This document shows positions 7,784-14,303 of a stretch of DNA of 23,431 nucleotides, one piece after another. A model generated the notes under the pieces. It was not told the DNA's origin. It did no database searches and worked only from the letters and a program-made list of their open reading frames with translations. Made by a program: the position numbers and the translations under genes. How positions within the stretch are numbered: the first letter of the stretch is position 1; each line of letters opens with the position of its first letter. The DNA is from a virus, in the IMG/VR virus record IMGVR_UViG_3300005577_000087, positions 1 through 23,431 of that record; one strand, written 5' to 3'.

Positions 7784-8860
7784 TCAGATGAGCTTGTAGA
7801 CGCGGATTAGGACCATTCCTGCTGCGCCGGCGTATCCGGGGGTACATTTTGTGGGGTTGTCGTCGAAGGTGCCATAGTCGACACCGCCTTTACCACCCGA
7901 ACCCCCAGCGCCCGGCAACTGTCCATCCGAGCCTTCTGTGCCTCCATTGAGAGGTCCACCACCGCGGCCGTTACCGGTGAAATTCGTTCCAGTAAGGAGG
8001 TCAAGGTTCGCGCCAGCTCCACCCCCACCTCCGCCACCTCCGAAGACGTAAGAGGTACCGGGCCGGTAATCCGTCGGAAACGCCTCAGGCCAAGAACCAT
8101 TACCGCCTCCGTTCATAAGACCAGTTCCGTCGCCACCGCGACCGCCAACAAGATTGAGGATTTGACTCATGTCGGAGTAATATGACGAACCTGAGCCACC
8201 GCCTCCACCGCCTCCACCAGAACCAATGAAGTTCGAGTAGTAATCGGTCGTGGCACTCGTGCCGTCGGTTCTGGGTGCGCCAGATTGACCGCCCGTACCT
8301 CCGCTACCAGCTCCGTCGAAGCCTGTACCACCGGCACCAGCGAATTCGTTTGAAGCAGCGGATCCCGCGGCTCCAAAGTCATTACCAGCTCCTGCGCCAG
8401 CTCCACCTCCACCACCGATCTTGGTGCTGGTTGCGTTTCCACCGGGTGCGCCTTTGCCGCCTCCATATGCGGTGTAGCCCGCAAAAGACGAATCGTTTCC
8501 AGTGGTTCCGAAAGCAGTACGAGCACCACCCGCGACGGATTCAGCGACAACAACTGGATTGCTGGCAGAAAGGCTGGCTAGCGAAAGTGCGAACACGGCT
8601 CTAATGCCGCCAGCTCCGCCTCCTCCGCCTCCTCCACCTCCGTGACGATGTGATGTAGGAAGACCAGGTTCAGCCGATTGACCCCAACCCATTCCTCCAC
8701 CACCGCCGGAGCCACCTCCACCTACAATCCAGGCGTCGTAGGTGTCGTATCCTGCAGCGAGGTACTGTGCGATGGTGAAATCGCCACTCTCTTTGAATGG
8801 CACCCACAAACTGAGCTGAGTTTGCTCAACTGTGGAAGTGCTACCGAACAACAGTCTCAC
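7784..8860 (-). CDS. Glycine-rich minor tail protein / adhesin-like
   Basis: A 358-residue protein. The N-terminal part (about residues 1-45) ends FTIAQYLAAGYDTYDAWIVG, and the rest is dominated by runs of four to nine glycines separated by short loops (for example at residues about 48-55, 74-82 and 214-222). It closes with a conserved-looking GYAGAAGMVLIRVYKLI. Polyglycine sandwich domains of this type occur in phage tail-tip adhesins, such as the S16 gp38 type, where glycine runs form packed polyglycine-II helices and the loops between them contact the receptor. Glycine-rich minor tail proteins are also frequent in actinophages. The start is GTG at 8860 with AGAGGAG upstream. It follows the collagen-repeat protein (stop 8872), suggesting they act together at the tail tip or along the tail. 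Confidence 0.8.
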   Translation of the reverse strand: MRLLFGSTSTVEQTQLSLWVPFKESGDFTIAQYLAAGYDTYDAWIVGGGGSGGGGGMGWGQSAEPGLPTSHRHGGGGGGGGGAGGIRAVFALSLASLSASNPVVVAESVAGGARTAFGTTGNDSSFAGYTAYGGGKGAPGGNATSTKIGGGGGAGAGAGNDFGAAGSAASNEFAGAGGTGFDGAGSGGTGGQSGAPRTDGTSATTDYYSNFIGSGGGGGGGGSGSSYYSDMSQILNLVGGRGGDGTGLMNGGGNGSWPEAFPTDYRPGTSYVFGGGGGGGGAGANLDLLTGTNFTGNGRGGGPLNGGTEGSDGQLPGAGGSGGKGGVDYGTFDDNPTKCTPGYAGAAGMVLIRVYKLI

Positions 8861-8871
8861 AATTTCTCCTC

Positions 8872-9528
8872 TCAGGTCGGTCCGGCGTCGTAAACGGCAC
8901 AGTAACCGAGGCTAGCGGTATCAGCAGCGTTTCCGCCCTGAACTCGAGCAACACCGATGAACGCGGTGTATGTGCCTGCAGCGAGAAGAGCATCTCGAGC
9001 GGCGTTGACCGAACTACGACCCGGACCACCGGTATTTGCTGGATTACCGTATTTCTGTGTCGAGCCATCGCTAGCCAGGTTTACGGCTCCAGTGAGCGTT
9101 GCTGTTGATCCAGAAACGTACATCGGATATACAGCATCGTCTCGGGCTGCTGTCGCGGCTGGAGTGAAGTTCGCATTCACCTCGATACGTATTCTGCGTT
9201 GCGCCGCAAGTGTGAACGTCACTTTGACAACGGGAAGAAGAAATATAGATGTCGTCGACAACGTGACGGTGTCTGTACTGGCACTTTTCGAACTCCCAAG
9301 AAACTTACCCATGGTGAGGTCTGCATCTGCGCCTGCTGGGCCTGTAGCTCCAGTAGCTCCAGTAGCTCCTGTGGCGCCGGTATCTCCTTTGACCAAACCG
9401 GCATCTACAGTTGATCCGTCGTGGCGAGTCAGGATCAGATGACCGCTGCCATCGACAGTCGCATCGACGATAGTTGCGTCTTCGATCGCTTGTTCACGCG
9501 CAGCGGTGAATCCGGTAATCGTTGCCAC
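8872..9528 (-). CDS. Collagen-repeat minor tail protein
   Basis: A 218-residue protein. The N-terminus MATITGFTAAREQAIEDATI, then VDATVDGSGHLILTRHDGST, is a head common to many actinophage minor tail proteins. A short collagen-like stretch of G-A-T triplets with GPAG follows at about residues 47-67. The C-terminal domain (about 70-218) is beta-rich and ends LGYCAVYDAGPT, probably a trimeric fibre or receptor-binding domain. The start is GTG at 9528 with TTAGGAGGACAC in front, 8 bases from the stop of the third tail-tube paralogue. Placement between the tube paralogues and the polyglycine protein suggests a tail decoration or fibre. Receptor binding is inference. Confidence 0.8.
   Translation of the reverse strand: MATITGFTAAREQAIEDATIVDATVDGSGHLILTRHDGSTVDAGLVKGDTGATGATGATGATGPAGADADLTMGKFLGSSKSASTDTVTLSTTSIFLLPVVKVTFTLAAQRRIRIEVNANFTPAATAARDDAVYPMYVSGSTATLTGAVNLASDGSTQKYGNPANTGGPGRSSVNAARDALLAAGTYTAFIGVARVQGGNAADTASLGYCAVYDAGPT
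9343..9378 (-). repeat. 9-bp tandem repeat encoding collagen-like Gly-Ala-Thr triplets
   Basis: Four near-identical 9-base units are visible (plus-strand form agtagctcc, with tgtagctcc and tgtggcgcc as variants). Each encodes Gly-Ala-Thr or a Gly-Pro variant on the minus strand. Such units readily expand or contract by slippage and would change fibre length in steps of one collagen triplet. Confidence 0.7.
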
Positions 9529-9536
9529 GTGTCCTC

Positions 9537-10235
9537 CTAATCGCTGCTAAGCGTGTACGAATCCGCGTCAATATAGACTGCGGTGGGCCAAGTGAGTTGC
9601 CAAGTAGTGTCGTCGAGCCACACCACTGCTTCGTCAGGACCAATTGCTGTCCATGTTCCGTCTCCGTGGTTGAACACACGAAGAACAGTCATGGTTAGCA
9701 GAAGTTCAAGGAAATAGCCGAACGAAGGCAGTTGAGCAGCATCCGTATCGGTGCCGTAAAGCACATCTTCGAAAGCTGAAACGACGTTATCCGGAATAAG
9801 CGACAAGTCGAGTATGAAGTGAGCTGTCGGCTTAATTCCAGGATACTCGACGGGAACAGTCACGAATTTCCATGAGAATCCCGCCGGAGCAATACTATTC
9901 GTTTCAGTTTTCCATGCCACATCAGATGGCTCTGCGCGGCAATTATAGACGAGATGGATCTGATTGTTTTCTCGGTACGAAAAACCAAACGATCTCGTGT
10001 AGTCCGAGAATTCATCGGGATATGTGAATGCGTCGACGCCAAGAAGGAAATCTCCGACGAATTGTGGGGTCAAATATTTGACGCCATCCAAATATACCGA
10101 ATCGCCTGTCAGTGCATCAGGATTCTCAGTTACGGAGGTAACTCCACTCCACGCAACTGCTCCGGTGGGCAAATATATCACGCACCGATCTATTCCTGCG
10201 CTGTAGTTGTTCTGATCCCAAGTCAGTTTTGACAT
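9537..10235 (-). CDS. Third tail-tube-type protein with distinct C-terminal module
   Basis: A 232-residue paralogue of the two upstream tail-tube proteins. Shared landmarks are MSKLTWDQ, GIDRCVIYLPTGAVAWSG, VYLDGVKYL, FTYPDEF, FGFSYREN, IHLVYNC and KPTAHFILD. It lacks the long insert before FGFSYR and carries a C-terminal extension (about residues 187-232) with 'GDGTWTAIGPDEAVVWLDD' and WPTAVYIDADSYTLSSD, a separate beta module of the kind appended to phage tail proteins. The frame is open upstream to 10436, but the ATG at 10235 gives the conserved MSKLTWDQ start and overlaps the previous stop as TAATG. It could be a minority tube subunit, a tube-end ring or an adaptor for the fibres that follow. 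Confidence 0.75.
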   Translation of the reverse strand: MSKLTWDQNNYSAGIDRCVIYLPTGAVAWSGVTSVTENPDALTGDSVYLDGVKYLTPQFVGDFLLGVDAFTYPDEFSDYTRSFGFSYRENNQIHLVYNCRAEPSDVAWKTETNSIAPAGFSWKFVTVPVEYPGIKPTAHFILDLSLIPDNVVSAFEDVLYGTDTDAAQLPSFGYFLELLLTMTVLRVFNHGDGTWTAIGPDEAVVWLDDTTWQLTWPTAVYIDADSYTLSSD

Positions 10236-10891
10236 TACGACCCCAATAGAGTCGCGATTACCGTCTCCTGAGTTGGAAGTTGCGCGTTGATCTCGAGATC
10301 GTCTGCGAGATCGTTGCCGTACAACAGCGTCTCCAAGTTTGCGAGAGCAGTAGGATCCGCTTTGGTGGAGTCGACAACAAAGTGAGCGGTGGGCTTGTAT
10401 CCTGTGGCCTGAGGTGGTACAGAATTGATCTCCCAAGACAAATCCGTGGGGTCTGCTGTAGTGCTGAGAGTCTTGTTGGCTCTCGAAGTGGGAGAAGCAA
10501 TACAGTTGTACACGAGATGGAGTTTGTAACCGTAGGCCATGCCATCCGTGTCATTCCCGATCAACGTTCGGTAAGAGAACCCGAATCTGGCTCGAGGTTG
10601 CTGTGTTGCGATGAGTCCCGGGGCGAGAGACACGTTTCCGTCGCAGGGATTGAAATCCTCCGGAGCAGAAAACGCGGCAATGGTTGCCTTGTAGTCCTCA
10701 CTCGCAACGACGTCTAGATACTTGACGCCATCGAGATAAATCGGAGTGGTTTCACCACCCAGAGGACTTTCGTCCACCGAAACTAGACCGCTCCAAGATA
10801 CGCCGATCTTTGTTCGGGGGTAGAGAACGCCACGGTCGACTCCTGCTTCGACCAGACGAGTACCTACCTGATCCCAAAGAAGCTTTGTCAT
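10235..10891 (-). CDS. Second tail-tube-type protein (paralogue without Ig domain)
   Basis: A 218-residue protein homologous along its whole length to the first tail-tube protein: 'MTKLLWDQVGTRLVEAGVDR', GVLYPRTKIGVSWSGL, IYLDGVKYLD, FGFSYRTLIGNDTDGMAYGY, KLHLVYNC, YKPTAHFVVDST and LETLLYG. It stops at the end of the tube domain, so the Ig-like C-terminal domain of the first copy is absent. The start is ATG at 10891 with AAAGGAGG upstream, 12 bases after the chaperone stop. The next paralogue overlaps its stop. Its composition (about 53 % GC on sampled lines) is lower than that of the first copy (about 63 %). Expression level and role in the tail are unknown. Confidence 0.75.
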   Translation of the reverse strand: MTKLLWDQVGTRLVEAGVDRGVLYPRTKIGVSWSGLVSVDESPLGGETTPIYLDGVKYLDVVASEDYKATIAAFSAPEDFNPCDGNVSLAPGLIATQQPRARFGFSYRTLIGNDTDGMAYGYKLHLVYNCIASPTSRANKTLSTTADPTDLSWEINSVPPQATGYKPTAHFVVDSTKADPTALANLETLLYGNDLADDLEINAQLPTQETVIATLLGS

Positions 10892-10903
10892 GCTCGCCTC
10901 CTT

Positions 10904-11449
10904 TCATCCTCGAGTGTTGAATTCTTTCCGCCGTCGCTCATTCAGTTCTCGACGCCGTTCTGCAGCGGTAGCCTTGTCTACCTTCTCGGGCTTGGAGTTC
11001 TTGATGCTGCAAATCTTGACCAGCGTCAACAAACGGTTGAGATGCCATCGCTCAACCGGTTCGAACGGAATGCTGAACGTGGACAACCAGAAGTAGATCA
11101 GCTCTGAAGTGATCGTCTCAGACGTCTTCGGGGCTTTCTTCATCTCGTTAAACCAAGTAGCAGTCATTGGATCTTGTATGTAGTTGTTTACCTCTGTTAA
11201 GTTGTCAGGAGTCAGTCTGGAGAAAACCTCCGGAGGAAAGTCCGAGGTCAAAACCATAAGTTTGATGTAGTCAAGCGTTTCCTCTGTAGTTTTCTTTGCT
11301 TCAGAAAGAAACGGCTTCTTGTATTTCGACTCCCATTTTGACACCGAGACAAGAGAATGCTCTAGGTCCAGTATGATGTCCCCTACCGTGACGAACTCCG
11401 AGGTAGATTCATCGTAAGCTTCGTCTCCTGGGACTATTAACCTGAGCAT
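10904..11449 (-). CDS. Tail assembly chaperone (Gp15-like)
   Basis: A 181-residue, mostly helical protein beginning 'MLRLIVPGDEAYDESTSEF' and ending with a basic helix AAERRRELNERRRKEFNTRG. This resembles the Gp15-type tail assembly chaperones of siphoviruses of Gram-positive hosts. Such proteins bind the tape measure and deliver tube subunits. The ATG at 11449 has GGAGG 8 bases upstream. The same frame is open for 135 bases further up, inside the tube gene, but lacks a comparable start. Many phages make a second chaperone by -1 frameshifting. I see no classical slippery heptamer near the end and no separate downstream chaperone frame, so this appears to be a single-ORF chaperone. Position after the major tail protein fits. 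Confidence 0.75.
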   Translation of the reverse strand: MLRLIVPGDEAYDESTSEFVTVGDIILDLEHSLVSVSKWESKYKKPFLSEAKKTTEETLDYIKLMVLTSDFPPEVFSRLTPDNLTEVNNYIQDPMTATWFNEMKKAPKTSETITSELIYFWLSTFSIPFEPVERWHLNRLLTLVKICSIKNSKPEKVDKATAAERRRELNERRRKEFNTRG

Positions 11450-11480
11450 TCTCTCGCCTCCATCAGTTTGTCGGGCTCGA

Positions 11481-11672
11481 CTAGTAGTCGAATGCCCAGT
11501 CGGTGTCGCCCTCGAGGATGTATCCGGACTGCGCCACGGCCTCGACCACTGCGGTCTGACCAGCGGTGAGCGCGGGCTGAGCACCCGAGGCCTTGTTGAC
11601 GCCGTTGACCTTCCACTGGACGCCAGTGACCGCCGGCAGAGTGACCACGTGGGTACCCGAGTCGTAGGTCGG
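11481..11672 (-). other. Ig-like surface domain of the tail tube protein
   Basis: This region encodes the last 63 residues of the tube protein. Its order of landmarks is V-V-T-(L/I)-P, T-G-V, a short K-containing strand, L-T-A-G, A-G-x-T, V-x-A-V, S-G-Y, and a final W-(A/S)-F. The same order is seen at the C-terminus of the major capsid protein. Confidence 0.65.
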
Positions 11673-12359
11673 CTGGTTCGCCGCGGTGTTCAGGTTGACG
11701 TTGGTCGACGTGCCCTCGAAGAGCGCGATCACCTGGTCCGGCGTGGGCAGCTGCGGGCTGGTGCTCGACGTGCCGTACAGCAGATCCTCGAGCTGGCTCA
11801 GCAGCGTGCCGTCGACCTCGGTCGAATCGATCGTCAGCGTGGAGGTCGGCTTGTGGCCGGTCACCGGTACTGGCGTGGTTGAGATCGTCCAGCTGAAGTT
11901 CAGCGCCTCCGGCGAGTCGTTGACCGTCGCGTGCGCCTGCTCCGAGGGAGCTGCCTGGCAGCCGTACACCAGGTGCAGCTTGTAGCCGTAGGCCGTTCCC
12001 TCCTGGTCGTTGCCCTTGAGGGTGCGGTACGACAAGCCGAACACACCGCGGTCCTGCTGACCAACGGTCACACCCGGCGTGGGCGTGGCCTTGCCGTCGA
12101 ACTGCTCGAACTCCTTCGGGTACGTGAAGGCCTCGATGGTGCCGTCGAACTGCTCCGCCGAGATCAGGTTCACGTAAACCTGGTTGTCCGCGTACTGCTT
12201 GTTGGACTCGGCGCCCGAGGGCGACTCGGTGACGGTCGTCAGACCGTTCCAGGCCACGCCATCGTCGTAGACGCCATCGGTGGGGATGTAGAGAACGCCG
12301 TGGTCGACACCGGTCTCGTACTCACGCTCCCCGATGTTGTCCCAAGTGAGCTGGGTCAT
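11481..12359 (-). CDS. Major tail tube protein with C-terminal Ig-like domain
   Basis: A 292-residue protein beginning MTQLTWDNIGEREYETGVDH and containing VAWNGLTTVTESPSGAES, FGLSYRTLKGNDQEGTAYGY, KLHLVYGCQAAPS and LEDLLYGT. These are landmarks of an actinophage tail-tube family. Residues about 230-292 form an Ig-like domain (VVTLPAVTGVQWKVNG, SGYILEGDTDWAFDY), probably displayed on the tail surface. It is the best candidate for the abundant tube subunit because it follows the tail terminator, precedes the chaperone and has markedly GC-rich codon use like the capsid gene. The start is ATG at 12359 with AGAAGGGAAGAAGC upstream. Two diverged copies follow downstream. Confidence 0.85.
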   Translation of the reverse strand: MTQLTWDNIGEREYETGVDHGVLYIPTDGVYDDGVAWNGLTTVTESPSGAESNKQYADNQVYVNLISAEQFDGTIEAFTYPKEFEQFDGKATPTPGVTVGQQDRGVFGLSYRTLKGNDQEGTAYGYKLHLVYGCQAAPSEQAHATVNDSPEALNFSWTISTTPVPVTGHKPTSTLTIDSTEVDGTLLSQLEDLLYGTSSTSPQLPTPDQVIALFEGTSTNVNLNTAANQPTYDSGTHVVTLPAVTGVQWKVNGVNKASGAQPALTAGQTAVVEAVAQSGYILEGDTDWAFDY

Positions 12360-12371
12360 GCTTCTTCCCTT

Positions 12372-12668
12372 CTAGAAGAACACAGTGAACACATCGTGGT
12401 TGAGATCGTCTGCCGCAAAGAAACGATTGAACGTACTCATCGGCAGTTCTGCGATCTTTGCTGGGATCGCACTGTCGGGATCTCGATCGACAACCATCAC
12501 CTGATAACGCCTGGTGATTCGATGCGGCGAGTTATCAGCGAACTTCGTGTCTGCATAATCGCGTTGATAGACTATGCAGGGGTACTGAAGCGCCACATTC
12601 GATGGTGGTTGGAAATATACGTTGGACGTGATGGCCTTAAGGACCTGGTGCAGTTCCGACCGGTCCAT
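12372..12668 (-). CDS. Tail terminator protein
   Basis: A 98-residue protein: MDRSELHQVLKAITSNVYFQ, then PPSNVALQYPCIVYQRDYAD and the R-R-Y-Q-V-M-V-V-D-R-D-P-D strand. A conserved YPCIVYQ-type strand and a following RYQVMVVDRDPDS, with the size and place just before the tail-tube gene, match tail terminator proteins, which cap the finished tube and dock it to the head. An in-frame GTG at 12677 is available, but the GGGAGG ribosome site overlaps that codon and is 8 bases before the ATG at 12668, so 12668 is preferred. It overlaps the end of the preceding connector gene by 32 bases. Confidence 0.75.
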   Translation of the reverse strand: MDRSELHQVLKAITSNVYFQPPSNVALQYPCIVYQRDYADTKFADNSPHRITRRYQVMVVDRDPDSAIPAKIAELPMSTFNRFFAADDLNHDVFTVFF

Positions 12669-12981
12669 TGTAGACACCTCCCAACTGGAGAATCAGACGA
12701 GGACGCTGCACTTCCACAACGTCCACCGACCAAAGAACTCCGTTCCATCGGATATAGCGCATCTTCATGAAGTTTTCGCTGGCGTAAGCGTCCGCGACGA
12801 TGCTGATCGAGTTGTTTACGGAGAGATCGTTGTTCAGAGATTGTCCCTCCGACATCCGACGCGTGTTCCGAAGAACGTCACCGAAATATACTTTCTCGAT
12901 GATGTTATCGACCCACACGCCGGAGTCGGGGGGACTTTCTACGGTCTCATCCGCATAGCCGACTTCACCGTAGAATCTCAT
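12637..12981 (-). CDS. Head-closure / head-tail connector protein
   Basis: A 114-residue beta-rich protein (MRFYGEVGYADETVESPPDS at the start; 'MKMRYIRWNGVLWSVDVVEV' and 'RPRLILQLGGVYNG' toward the end). The small beta-barrel size, the 'I-x-x-V-Y-F-G-D-V-L-R-N-T-R-R' segment and the site between the capsid and tail terminator genes agree with head-closure (neck) proteins of siphoviruses. The ATG at 12981 follows the capsid stop by 14 bases. I see no good Shine-Dalgarno sequence before it, so re-initiation by ribosomes finishing the capsid gene is likely. The family call is by motif style and position. Confidence 0.65.
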   Translation of the reverse strand: MRFYGEVGYADETVESPPDSGVWVDNIIEKVYFGDVLRNTRRMSEGQSLNNDLSVNNSISIVADAYASENFMKMRYIRWNGVLWSVDVVEVQRPRLILQLGGVYNGPVGTAPGP

Positions 12982-12995
12982 CGCGGTCGGTCAGA

Positions 12996-13205
12996 TCAGG
13001 CCGGCCGCGTGAACGACCACTGGTCCTGCTGGTCCGACTCGAAGTAGTAGCCGGAAGCGGGAACCGCGATGACGTTCAGCGTGTCTCCAGCCGCGAGAGC
13101 GGTCTGGGCGCCGGCGGTGAGAGTGGCGCTGGTGTCGGCGTTCTTGTAGACCACGCCCGTCTGGGTCGGGATCGTCACCACGCCGGTGGACTCGACGAAG
13201 GTCGG
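12996..13205 (-). other. Ig-like surface domain of the major capsid protein
   Basis: This region encodes the last 69 residues of the capsid protein: VVTIPTQTGVVYKNADTS, LTAGAQTALAAGDTLNVIAV, then PASGYYFES and QWSF. The order of these elements matches the tail tube C-terminal domain. In HK97-fold capsids such appended domains usually project from the outer surface. Confidence 0.65.
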
Positions 13206-14303
13206 CTCGGTGATCGGGTCGACCAGGGTGTCGGACGAGGACTCCAGGTGGACGACCAGCGCCGAACGGATCTTGGTCAGAGCGCCCGAAGCACGGCCCT
13301 CGTAGAGGTACTTGTACTGGTTGTAGTCGATGTCGAAGAAGTCGAAGAAGGTCGTCTCCCCGCCACGGTCGGTGCCGACCGTGTAGTCGCTCAGGTTGAC
13401 GATGATCCCGAACAGGTCGGTCTCGTCCTCCATGACCTCGACGTCGACGATGTCTGCGACGCCCATCTCGGCGGCCAGGTCGGCCCGGGTCCGGTAGAGA
13501 CGCCGGCCCAGCGAGTCGCGGAGCAGGAGCAGATCGGTGACGTTCGGCAGCGTGGTGTAGAGCGTCGGCGAACCGCTGCCCTTGTAGAACCGCTGCGCCT
13601 TGACGAGCTCGTCCATCAGCTTCGTCAGAGCGGTCGTGCTGCCGTCGCCTTTGGTGACGTTGATGTGAGCGGCGTACAGCTCGTGGTCGTTCAGGATCGA
13701 GCGGATGCCGAGACCGTCCTGTGCACCCATGGGGTCCTTGACCTTGTCCTCGTCGCCGACATCGCGGCCGTCGCCGATGAGGATCGCGCGCGCGACTTCC
13801 TCGCGCAGCATCAGCTGCATCTCGCCCTTCATCCAGGCCACCACGTCGAAGTCGGTGATGTCCAGGATGTCGTCGCGGTCGAGCTTCTGCTTCTTGTAGA
13901 TCGTGGTCGGGCCGGTGGTCCGCTTGGAGACGCTGAAGAACTCTTCCTTCTTCAGGTTCCCCTTGATGTAGCCCTTCGCCCGCGCCTCCTCCATGGTGAT
14001 GTCGGCGGTCAGCGACTTGATCCGGCTGAAGGGCGTCTTGCGGGTGCCGTTGATGACTCCCTGCACCCACGCCATCCGTCGCGAATCGAACTGCGGCGTC
14101 GCGTCGACGGACTTGGGGTCCGGGAACAGGACGTCGATGTTGTCGATGTTGTGCTTCAGGGCGTAGCCCTCGACCGCAGCCTTCAGCGAGCCGCAGTTGA
14201 CGGCGTCCTGAACGATCTGCTTCATGTCGTCGTGGCTCAGAGACCGACGCTCGGCCGTCTTGGTGTCGCCACCGTCGTTCTGATCGAAGACGTTACGGGT
14301 CAT
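12996..14303 (-). CDS. Major capsid protein from an internal in-frame start
   Basis: Within the protease fusion, the ATG at 14303 (residue 252 of the fusion, sequence MTRNVFDQNDGG) is preceded by AAGGAAGG with a 7-base spacer. That site is as good as those of the normal genes and is unlikely to arise by chance exactly at the scaffold-capsid junction. It would yield a 435-residue protein containing the capsid fold and the C-terminal Ig-like domain without protease or scaffold. I infer that most capsid subunits come from this start while a minority are made as fusion protein that supplies protease and scaffold. The capsid domain call rests on context and size; the internal start is seen directly. 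Confidence 0.65.
   Translation of the reverse strand: MTRNVFDQNDGGDTKTAERRSLSHDDMKQIVQDAVNCGSLKAAVEGYALKHNIDNIDVLFPDPKSVDATPQFDSRRMAWVQGVINGTRKTPFSRIKSLTADITMEEARAKGYIKGNLKKEEFFSVSKRTTGPTTIYKKQKLDRDDILDITDFDVVAWMKGEMQLMLREEVARAILIGDGRDVGDEDKVKDPMGAQDGLGIRSILNDHELYAAHINVTKGDGSTTALTKLMDELVKAQRFYKGSGSPTLYTTLPNVTDLLLLRDSLGRRLYRTRADLAAEMGVADIVDVEVMEDETDLFGIIVNLSDYTVGTDRGGETTFFDFFDIDYNQYKYLYEGRASGALTKIRSALVVHLESSSDTLVDPITEPTFVESTGVVTIPTQTGVVYKNADTSATLTAGAQTALAAGDTLNVIAVPASGYYFESDQQDQWSFTRPA

Noticed and set aside
10880-10960. Expected -1 frameshift site near the end of the tail assembly chaperone
   Set aside because: No X-XXY-YYZ heptamer is seen, and the next gene starts with its own AAAGGAGG site and encodes a tube-type protein, not a second chaperone domain.
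11449-11584. Possible programmed frameshift joining the tail tube gene to the chaperone, because the chaperone frame stays open 135 bases into the tube gene
   Set aside because: The phase relation would need a +1 (or -2) shift, no slippery heptamer is visible, and the ATG at 11449 has its own GGAGG at ideal spacing.
12991-14070. Minus-strand open frame of 359 codons overlapping the capsid gene in another phase
   Set aside because: Extremely rich in Arg, His, Gly and Asp, as expected from reading the GC-rich capsid gene out of frame. It has no ribosome site or domain.
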